The position numbers and the translations under genes were made by a program. This document shows positions 51,495-57,409 of a stretch of DNA of 57,409 nucleotides, one piece after another (the first letter of the stretch is position 1; every line of letters begins with the position of its first letter). The stretch comes from Paracnuella aquatica (GTDB lineage: Bacteria; Bacteroidota; Bacteroidia; Chitinophagales; Chitinophagaceae), in NCBI RefSeq assembly GCF_003332885.2, contig NZ_QOWJ01000019.1, forward strand, positions 1-57,409, read 5' to 3'. Below the pieces are notes generated by a model, which was not told the origin of the DNA, made no database searches, and saw nothing but the letters and a program-made list of their open reading frames with translations.

Positions 51495-52206
51495 TTGGAC
51501 CATATTAAGCACCCGGCCGCTTTCGGAAGATTTACTGAACGAAGCGGCAGCAAAAGGCTTTCACATCGAATGCCTTTCGTTTATTGATACCGAGCCCATC
51601 AACAGTGAGGAGGTGGCGCAAAAAATAAAGAAAGCTGCTGCACGAAGCGGCACCATTGCATTTACCAGCATGAACGCGGTGGATGTAGTGCGGCAGCATA
51701 TTGATCAAAAGCCTGCATGGCGTATTTATGCCATTGGCAATACCACCAAACAACTGGTGGAGCAGCACCTTGGGCCCGTATCGGGCACGGCCGAATATGG
51801 CGGCGACCTTGCTGATGCCATTATTAAAAACGGCGAGACGGCGGTTACTTTTTTCTGCGGCGATATCCGTCGCGATGAACTGCCGGGCAAGTTGCGGGAT
51901 GCGGGTATTGAGCTGAACGAAGTAGTTGTGTACCGCACCATTTCATTGCCGCAAAAGCTGACAAAAGAGTACCAAGGCATCCTGTTTTACAGCCCCAGTG
52001 CGGTACATGCGTTTTTCGAAGAAAACACTTTGCCCGAAGGCACCATTTTGTTTGCAATTGGGCATACTACTGCCGCTGCATTGAACACGTACACACAAAA
52101 TCGCATATACGTTGCCAATAGTCCGTCGAAAGAAGGCCTCGTAAGAGACATGATGGATTATTTCAGCAATCAAAACCAAATAGAGCATGACTCCACTGAA
52201 AAATGA
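51481..52206 (+). CDS. hemD: Uroporphyrinogen-III synthase
   Basis: About 241 residues from the ATG at 51481 ([14 protein letters not shown]); an ATG at 51457 would give 249. HemD is poorly conserved in sequence, but the two-domain pattern is visible: TRPLSEDL near the start, [19 protein letters not shown], and [11 protein letters not shown] with [11 protein letters not shown] in the second domain. It closes and inverts ring D of hydroxymethylbilane. Overlaps hemC and hemE, so it is translationally coupled. Confidence 0.93.
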   Translation: MEKTDWTILSTRPLSEDLLNEAAAKGFHIECLSFIDTEPINSEEVAQKIKKAAARSGTIAFTSMNAVDVVRQHIDQKPAWRIYAIGNTTKQLVEQHLGPVSGTAEYGGDLADAIIKNGETAVTFFCGDIRRDELPGKLRDAGIELNEVVVYRTISLPQKLTKEYQGILFYSPSAVHAFFEENTLPEGTILFAIGHTTAAALNTYTQNRIYVANSPSKEGLVRDMMDYFSNQNQIEHDSTEK

Positions 52207-53218
52207 CCTGCTGCTCCGTGCCCTGCGTGGCGAACAAGTTGAACGTCCGCCCGTATGGATGATGCGCCAGGCCGGCCGCTACCTGCCCGATTACCTAAAG
52301 CTGAAAGCCAAGTACGACTTTTTTACCAGGGTGCAAACGCCGGAACTGGCTACCGAAATTACGCTGCAGCCCATCGAACAGGTAGGTGTGGATGCCGCCA
52401 TTATTTTCTCCGATATCCTGGTGATTCCGCAGGCCATGGGCGTGGAAGTATTGATGGAAGAAGGTAAAGGCCCATCGCTACCCAAAGTAATGCAAACAGC
52501 TGCCGACATTGATGCGCTGATTACTACTGGTGCGGAAGAAAGCCTCAAATATGTGCTGGATGCATTGACATTGACAAAAAAAGAGTTGAACGGCCGCACA
52601 CCGCTCATTGGTTTTGCAGGTGCACCTTGGACCATCCTCTGCTACATGGTAGAAGGTAAGGGTTCTAAAACATGGGATAAGGCAAAACAATTTGCGTACA
52701 CACAGCCCGAGTTAGCGCATCGCTTGTTGCAAAAAATTACCGATATCACCATCGATTACCTGATTGCGCAAACCAAAGCAGGCGCCGATACCGTGCAGGT
52801 TTTTGATAGCTGGGCAGGCTCCCTGAGTCCTGCCGATTTTAAAACATTTGCGCAGCCTTACCTGTTGCAGATTTCCGATGCGGTTAGCAAGCATGCACCG
52901 GTTATCCTGTTTCCGAAAGGTACTTGGTATGCGTTAAAAGATTTGGCGCAAAGCAGCGCTTCGGGTATTGGATTGGATTGGACCGTTGATCCTAAATTGG
53001 CCCGTGAATGGACCGGCGGCAACATCACGCTGCAAGGCAATTTCGATCCGGCAAAACTGCTGGCGCCAATACCCGAGATCAAGAAAACGGTTAAGGAAAT
53101 GATTGATGGTTTTGGCACCCAACGCTACATCGCCAACCTCGGGCATGGCATCACGCCCAATGTGCCGGTGGACCATGCCAAGGCGTTTGTGGAAGCGGTG
53201 AAGGAATACGGATCGTGA
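52187..53218 (+). CDS. hemE: Uroporphyrinogen decarboxylase
   Basis: A 343-residue TIM-barrel enzyme. It has [16 protein letters not shown], the family substrate-binding start, then [25 protein letters not shown] and the late NLGHGITPN. It converts uroporphyrinogen III to coproporphyrinogen III. It overlaps hemD by 20 bases. A simple-unit repeat arm begins immediately after its stop codon. Confidence 0.97.
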   Translation: MTPLKNDLLLRALRGEQVERPPVWMMRQAGRYLPDYLKLKAKYDFFTRVQTPELATEITLQPIEQVGVDAAIIFSDILVIPQAMGVEVLMEEGKGPSLPKVMQTAADIDALITTGAEESLKYVLDALTLTKKELNGRTPLIGFAGAPWTILCYMVEGKGSKTWDKAKQFAYTQPELAHRLLQKITDITIDYLIAQTKAGADTVQVFDSWAGSLSPADFKTFAQPYLLQISDAVSKHAPVILFPKGTWYALKDLAQSSASGIGLDWTVDPKLAREWTGGNITLQGNFDPAKLLAPIPEIKKTVKEMIDGFGTQRYIANLGHGITPNVPVDHAKAFVEAVKEYGS

Positions 53219-53667
53219 GGCGTGAAACGTCAAACGTGAAAGGTGAAGGTTGCACCACATTTTCGCTATTACTATTTTGGATAAAAAATGTTTTTGCAAC
53301 TAAATCATCAGCAGCTTGACGTATACTCCGCAGCGAAGCAATTTGCTCATGAGTGCTACAGGTTTACCAGGCACTTGCCTCCGGAGGAGCGATTTAATAT
53401 GGTGCAGCAAATCAGGAGGGCTGCACTGTCGGTAGTGTTGAATATAGCAGAAGGAGCCTCTCGTAAATCAGAAGTAGAGCGGAAAAGATTTTTTGAAATA
53501 TCGCGTGGATCGTTGATCGAGATAGATGCGGCTTTTGATGTGGCAGAAAGCCTTGGCTATTTCTCCGGCTTTGACCAAAAGTCTTTGTCGGAACTTGTCA
53601 ATAGAACTTTTAGCATGCTCACCAAATTGCTGCATCATTGACGATTGACGTTTCACGTTTGACGAAT
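53219..53667 (+). mobile_element. IVS-like element: inverted simple-unit arms around an S23-type gene
   Basis: Left arm 53219-53248 (CGTGAAACGTCAAACGTGAA) starts at the base after the hemE stop. Right arm 53639-53666 (GACGATTGACGTTTCACG) begins within the stop codon of the enclosed gene. The arms are inverted copies of one unit and enclose a single ORF for a four-helix-bundle protein. The hemF start follows 11 bases after. Known 23S rRNA intervening sequences have this same make-up (inverted ends, S23 ORF), but this copy is inside a metabolic operon. Confidence 0.7.
53288..53641 (+). CDS. Four-helix-bundle protein (23S rRNA intervening-sequence/S23 family)
   Basis: A 117-residue, all-helical protein with the family core: LDVYSAAKQFAHECYRFT (helix 1), QQIRRAALSVVLNIAEGASR (helix 2, with the conserved RRA-S---NIAEG), FFEISRGSLIEIDAAFDVA (helix 3), and a final helix. 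The family is encoded in 23S rRNA intervening sequences of Leptospira, Coxiella and others; Avd of diversity-generating retroelements has the same fold. Its biochemical role is unknown. It breaks an otherwise overlapping hem operon and is flanked by inverted simple-unit arms. No reverse transcriptase is in this window. Confidence 0.93.
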   Translation: MFLQLNHQQLDVYSAAKQFAHECYRFTRHLPPEERFNMVQQIRRAALSVVLNIAEGASRKSEVERKRFFEISRGSLIEIDAAFDVAESLGYFSGFDQKSLSELVNRTFSMLTKLLHH

Positions 53668-53677
53668 AAAAACATCC

Positions 53678-54649
53678 ATGAGCACTATAAAAGAACAATG
53701 GCTCTCCTACATCCACGATTTGCAAAACCGCATTTGCGCGGCGTTGGAAGCTGCGGATGGAAGCGCCAAATTTATAGAGGATAAGTGGGAGCGTCCCGAA
53801 GGTGGAGGCGGCAAAACCCGTGTGATTGCCAATGGTGCTGTGTTCGAAAAAGGAGGTGTGAATACTTCGGTTGTGTTTGGTGAAGTAACCGATGCCATGC
53901 GTACGCAGCTAAAGATAAATGGGCACGCCTGGTTTGCATGCGGCCTTTCACTGGTGCTGCATCCGGGCAACCCTTTTGTGCCCACGGTGCATTGCAACTA
54001 CCGCATGTTCGAGTTGTACAACGAAAGGGGCGAAACCATCGATCGTTGGTTTGGTGGCGGCACCGATCTTACACCGTATTACCTGTTTGAAGAAGATGCA
54101 AGACATTTTCACCAGACATACAAAGAAGTGTGTGATCGCTTTGATCCTGAATTCTATCCAAAGTTCAAAAAAGTATGTGATGATTATTTTGTGAATCATC
54201 ACCGCAATGGAGAACGCCGCGGTATTGGTGGTATTTTTTACGACTACCAAAAGCCAAATGAAGAACGGGACGTCGATTTCTGGATGGGCTTTGGACAGGC
54301 TTGCGGCGATGCATTTATTCCCGCTTATGTGCCCATTGTGGAAAAACGAAAACACCTGCCTTTTACAGCCGAACATAAACACTGGCAGGAAATACGCCGT
54401 GGACGTTACACCGAATTTAATTTAGTACATGACCGCGGTACACTGTTTGGACTCAAAACAAATGGCCGCATTGAAAGTATTTTAATGAGCCTGCCGCCAA
54501 CAGTACGGTTTGAATACAACTACCAGCCCCAGCCCGGCTCACCGGAAGCCGACTTGCAAGATGCGTGTATGCATCCCCGTGAGTGGGTTGCAACCGGGCC
54601 TACTGAAGAAGAACGACTGGAGTGGGCCAAACGATCAAATACCTGCTGA
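53678..54649 (+). CDS. hemF: Oxygen-dependent coproporphyrinogen III oxidase
   Basis: A 323-residue protein. It has the HemF signatures KGGVNTSVVFGEV, HCNYRMFEL, WFGGGTDLTPYYLFEEDA, RGIGGIFYD and LVHDRGTLFGL. It decarboxylates two propionates to vinyl groups using O2, so the pathway here is aerobic at this step. It starts 11 bases after the S23 element ends and is presumably read through from hemA. Confidence 0.97.
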   Translation: MSTIKEQWLSYIHDLQNRICAALEAADGSAKFIEDKWERPEGGGGKTRVIANGAVFEKGGVNTSVVFGEVTDAMRTQLKINGHAWFACGLSLVLHPGNPFVPTVHCNYRMFELYNERGETIDRWFGGGTDLTPYYLFEEDARHFHQTYKEVCDRFDPEFYPKFKKVCDDYFVNHHRNGERRGIGGIFYDYQKPNEERDVDFWMGFGQACGDAFIPAYVPIVEKRKHLPFTAEHKHWQEIRRGRYTEFNLVHDRGTLFGLKTNGRIESILMSLPPTVRFEYNYQPQPGSPEADLQDACMHPREWVATGPTEEERLEWAKRSNTC

Positions 54650-54711
54650 TTGAGGCCAATGAACTGACTGCAACTTTTGCTGCAACCGATAAAACAGCAA
54701 AAACGAGCATC

Positions 54712-54749
54712 GCAAATCAGAAATCTTAAAATCAGACATCAGAGATCTT
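54712..54749. repeat. Solo simple-unit arm directly before hemB
   Basis: Degenerate units AAATCAGAAATCTT / AAATCAGACATCAG / AGATCTT run up to the base before the hemB ATG. No complementary arm is evident in the hemF-hemB gap. Confidence 0.6.
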
Positions 54750-55727
54750 ATGTATTTACAAAGACGAAACAGGATATTAAGACAGTCTCCTGCCATACGT
54801 AGTTTGGTTGCAGAAACTGTACTTACACCCAACGATTTTATTGCCCCCATATTTATTGATGAAGGCGAAAACGTAAAAACGGAGATCGCCTCCATGCCTA
54901 ATTACTTCCGTTGCTCGCTGGATCTCACTGTAAAAGAGGTGAAAGAGCTTTGGAGCATGGGCATCAAAAGCGTACTGCTGTTTGTAAAAGCCGACGACGA
55001 AACAAAAGACAATAAGGGCACCGAAGCCATCAACCCCAATGGCTTGATGCAACGCAGCATCCGCGCCATTAAAGATGCCGTACCCGAAATGGTGGTGATG
55101 ACCGATGTGGCCCTGGACCCATACTCTTCGTTTGGCCACGATGGCATTGTAGAAGGGGGTGAAATTGTAAACGATGCAACTGTGGAAGTGCTGGCCCAAA
55201 TGAGTGTGAGCCACGCCGAAGCCGGCGCCGATATCGTTGCCCCGTCCGATATGATGGACGGCCGTATTGCCGCCATTCGCCAGGCGCTGGAGCAAAGCAA
55301 TTTTACCAAAACCGGCATCATGGCCTACAGCGCCAAATATGCGTCCTGCTTTTATGGCCCTTTCCGCGATGCGCTGGACAGTGCGCCAGGATTTGGCGAT
55401 AAAAAAACCTACCAGATGGATTATGCCAACCGGCAGGAAGCCATCAAGGAAACCATTATGGATGTAGAAGAAGGCGCGGATATTGTAATGGTAAAACCGG
55501 CGCTGTCTTACCTCGATATCATCCGCGAAGTAAAAAATGCGGTGGATGTACCGGTAAGCTGTTACAACATCAGCGGCGAATACGCCATGATCAAAGCCGC
55601 CGCAAAAATGGGCTGGATCGATGAAGAAAAAGCCATCATCGAAACTTTGACTTCGATGAAACGTGCCGGCGCCGATTTGATCGCAACGTATTTTGCAAAA
55701 GATGCAGTTAGACTTTTGAACCACTAA
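54750..55727 (+). CDS. hemB: Delta-aminolevulinic acid dehydratase (porphobilinogen synthase)
   Basis: A 325-residue TIM-barrel enzyme. The Schiff-base lysines are Lys196 (YSAKYAS) and Lys249 (VMVKPA). The metal region reads [14 protein letters not shown], without the cysteines of zinc-type enzymes, so it belongs to the magnesium/potassium-type group. It joins two 5-aminolevulinates to porphobilinogen. The last two residues and the stop codon are contributed by the repeat at 55718-55793. Confidence 0.97.
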   Translation: MYLQRRNRILRQSPAIRSLVAETVLTPNDFIAPIFIDEGENVKTEIASMPNYFRCSLDLTVKEVKELWSMGIKSVLLFVKADDETKDNKGTEAINPNGLMQRSIRAIKDAVPEMVVMTDVALDPYSSFGHDGIVEGGEIVNDATVEVLAQMSVSHAEAGADIVAPSDMMDGRIAAIRQALEQSNFTKTGIMAYSAKYASCFYGPFRDALDSAPGFGDKKTYQMDYANRQEAIKETIMDVEEGADIVMVKPALSYLDIIREVKNAVDVPVSCYNISGEYAMIKAAAKMGWIDEEKAIIETLTSMKRAGADLIATYFAKDAVRLLNH

Positions 55728-55793
55728 GACACAAAGACACGGAGGTACACAAAGGGCTTCGTGCAACTTTGTCCCTTCGTGTCTTTGTGGTTT
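55718..55793. repeat. Inverted repeat of the ACTAAGACACAAAGACAC unit between hemB and hemL
   Basis: Left arm 55718-55754 includes the hemB stop codon; right arm 55767-55793 (CCCTTCGTGTCTTTGTGG) is its complement. A half copy is at 33855-33899. Sequences of this unit are dispersed in many genomes. Confidence 0.85.
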
Positions 55794-55809
55794 AAATAAA
55801 ACCATACAG

Positions 55810-57108
55810 ATGAAATTTTCCAAAAGCCAAGCACTATTCGAAAAAGCCCAGGCCTCCATTCCCGGTGGCGTTAATTCGCCGGTACGAGCATTCAAAAGCG
55901 TCGGCGGCTCGCCAGTTTTTATCCAGCGGGCAAAAGGCGCTTATCTATACGATGAAGATGGCAACCGCCTGATCGATTACATCGCCTCCTGGGGTCCCAT
56001 GATACTTGGCCATGCGCATGATTTGGTGGTAAAAGCCATCCAGCAAAAAGCCACCGAGTCTACTTCATTTGGCACACCCACCGAACTGGAGATCGACATG
56101 GCCGAACTGATCAAAAGCATGGCGCCCAACGTAGATCTTATTCGCATGACCTCCTCCGGCACCGAAGCTTGCATGAGTGCGGTGCGGCTGGCTCGTGGCT
56201 ATACGGGTAAAAATAAAATCATCAAGTTTGAAGGTTGCTACCACGGCCATGCCGATTCGTTCCTGGTAAAAGCCGGCAGTGGGGTGGCTACATTTGGTAT
56301 TCAGCAAGTGCCCGGCGTAACGGCCGGCGTTGCCAACGATACATTGGTAGCGCCCTATAATAACCTGGAAGTGGTGCAGCAACTCGTCGAGCAAAATAAA
56401 GACGAAATCGCAGCCATCATCATCGAGCCGGTGGCTGGCAACATGGGTTGCATTTTACCTGAACCTGGCTTCATCGAAGGACTGCGCCTGCTGTGTACAC
56501 AGGAAGGTATCGTATTGATTTTCGATGAAGTAATGACCGGCTTTCGCCTGGCTCCGGGCGGCGCACAACAACGTCTGCAGGTTGATGCCGACCTCGTAAC
56601 GTACGGAAAAGTAATTGGTGCCGGTATGCCTGTTGGTGCGTTTGGGGGTAAACGTGAGATCATGGAATACATCGCGCCGCTGGGCAATGTGTACCAGGCC
56701 GGAACCCTCAGCGGCAACCCGCTGGCGATGGTTGCAGGTTATACCCTATTAAGTGAGTTGAACAACAATCCGCAATACTACCAAGAGCTCGACGACAAAA
56801 CTTTATACCTGCGTGGTGGCCTCGATAGCGTGTTTTCCAAAAGTGGCATTCCATATGTCATCAACCAGTTGGGCTCCATGATATCGGTGCATTTCAGCGA
56901 TAAACCTGTTACGGATTTTGCTACTGCTGCATCGGCCAACAACACCCTGTTCGCACAGTTTTTCCACGCCATGCTGCGCCGCGGTATTTACCTGCCGCCA
57001 TCGGCGTTTGAAAGCTGGTTCCTCAACAACGCACTTACTTACGAAGACCTCGATGCAACCATCCTGGCTGCAGGTGAAAGTTTGTTGGAGATACAGGAAC
57101 AGGCATAA
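55810..57108 (+). CDS. hemL: Glutamate-1-semialdehyde 2,1-aminomutase
   Basis: A 432-residue class III aminotransferase-fold enzyme. PLP is bound at Lys267 ([15 protein letters not shown]). [12 protein letters not shown] near the start, [15 protein letters not shown] and [13 protein letters not shown] are GSAM signatures. It turns the HemA product into 5-aminolevulinate, the HemB substrate. Last gene of the hem operon; a terminator hairpin follows. Confidence 0.97.
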   Translation: MKFSKSQALFEKAQASIPGGVNSPVRAFKSVGGSPVFIQRAKGAYLYDEDGNRLIDYIASWGPMILGHAHDLVVKAIQQKATESTSFGTPTELEIDMAELIKSMAPNVDLIRMTSSGTEACMSAVRLARGYTGKNKIIKFEGCYHGHADSFLVKAGSGVATFGIQQVPGVTAGVANDTLVAPYNNLEVVQQLVEQNKDEIAAIIIEPVAGNMGCILPEPGFIEGLRLLCTQEGIVLIFDEVMTGFRLAPGGAQQRLQVDADLVTYGKVIGAGMPVGAFGGKREIMEYIAPLGNVYQAGTLSGNPLAMVAGYTLLSELNNNPQYYQELDDKTLYLRGGLDSVFSKSGIPYVINQLGSMISVHFSDKPVTDFATAASANNTLFAQFFHAMLRRGIYLPPSAFESWFLNNALTYEDLDATILAAGESLLEIQEQA

Positions 57109-57153
57109 AACGATTGTCCAATTAACTCAAAATAGAAATTGATCGATTTGATT

Positions 57154-57189
57154 AAAGCTTCCATCTCTTCAAGAGATGGAAGCTTTTTT
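57154..57189 (+). terminator. Rho-independent terminator of the hem operon
   Basis: Arms AAAGCTTCCATCTCTT and AAGAGATGGAAGCTTT around a single C (effective loop TTCAA), then TTTTTA. It is also the first part of the 153-bp repeat copy 2. Confidence 0.9.
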
Positions 57190-57308
57190 ATGTAGCCACC
57201 TGTGGTAATGCTATTATGCTTTTGTTGCGTCGCACACTTGTACGTTCTGTATCACTATTGTGCTTCACAAATGTACCTGTAGTAAACTGTTTCCTTTTAT
57301 TAGCTGTC
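57154..57308. repeat. 153-bp dispersed repeat with terminator hairpin, copy 2
   Basis: Inverted relative to 27422-27574. It begins with the hairpin, contains GTTGCGTCGCACACTTGTAC, and ends CTTTTATTAGCTGTC. In both copies the hairpin is next to the 3' end of a gene. Beyond it, 57309-57409 is T/G-rich and holds nothing I can name. Confidence 0.8.
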
Positions 57309-57409
57309 CTTTAGACTTGCATTTTTGATTATTGCGGTGGTTTTCTTTTTGTTGTGGTTTACTTCTATACTGTTTGCTTTCTTTGGTTGGCTATTGGTTT
57401 AGTTTTTTT

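Noticed and set aside
53288-53641. Diversity-generating retroelement accessory protein (Avd)
   Set aside because: The fold is the same, but no reverse transcriptase, template repeat or variable repeat pair is visible near; S23/IVS protein is the simpler call.
11191-55793. CRISPR array interpretation of the simple-unit repeats
   Set aside because: Units are 7-12 bp, degenerate, without regular spacers, and arranged as inverted arms; no cas gene in the window.
57309-57409. Hydrophobic plus-strand frame and short open minus-strand frame at the right edge
   Set aside because: T/G-rich sequence gives hydrophobic codons by composition; too short to support without the sequence beyond the window.

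Overview
The window is a chromosome segment of a Bacteroidota bacterium, most likely of the family Chitinophagaceae. Signs of this are the fused LpxC/FabZ and MurF/Alr proteins, GldF/GldG, a protein with a C-terminal T9SS sorting domain, a Bacteroidetes-type tyrosine integrase, and repeated TAnnTTTG -7 promoter boxes, often only a few bases before the start codon. Almost everything is core metabolism. The only clear accessory DNA is the left edge (1-2170): an integrase and a small HTH protein lie beside the 3' end of a tRNA-Ser(GGA), as expected for one end of an integrated element.

Layout: 2.2-5.8 kb TatD nuclease, CE4 deacetylase, gltX; 5.8-9.3 kb glycosyltransferase, B12-binding mutase subunit, crotonase, DUF4406; 9.3-13.6 kb recQ and copA; 14-15.8 kb tsaE and alanine dehydrogenase; 15.8-18.2 kb a tiny lipoprotein, a lipoprotein-type B1 metallo-beta-lactamase, a VOC protein and a TraB/GumN-like protein; 18.4-22.1 kb a large zinc metalloprotease and a lipoprotein; 22.1-24.9 kb lipid A genes (lpxC/fabZ, lpxA, an orphan ABC ATPase); 25.4-27.1 kb a cysteine-rich AraC regulator and a NicO-like transporter; 27.6-33.8 kb murF/alr, TerC, gldG, gldF; 34.1-36.3 kb iscS-iscU-iscA; 36.4-41.4 kb mce, T9SS cargo, rnc, fabF, acpP, GNAT; 42-47 kb a YcxB-like protein, a DksA-like protein with a histone-like tail, ileS; 47.1-57.1 kb a complete haem pathway (hemJ, hemH | hemA-C-D-E, hemF, hemB, hemL). 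GltX at 4.3 kb supplies the charged glutamyl-tRNA used by HemA.

The most unusual signal is not a gene set. Most gaps between co-directional genes are filled by inverted repeats whose arms are runs of degenerate 7-12 bp units, with the unit differing between loci but shared by pairs of distant loci. One, between hemE and hemF, encloses a gene for a four-helix-bundle (23S rRNA intervening-sequence, S23) protein. Another with the same unit lies in frame inside hemC and adds about 42 residues. I propose that these are a family of IVS-like hairpin elements, with the S23-bearing copy as the candidate complete form. Other repeats (a 153-bp terminator-linked pair at 27.4 and 57.2 kb, and MITE-like palindromes at 13.8, 27.2 and 41.6 kb) occupy most of the remaining long gaps.
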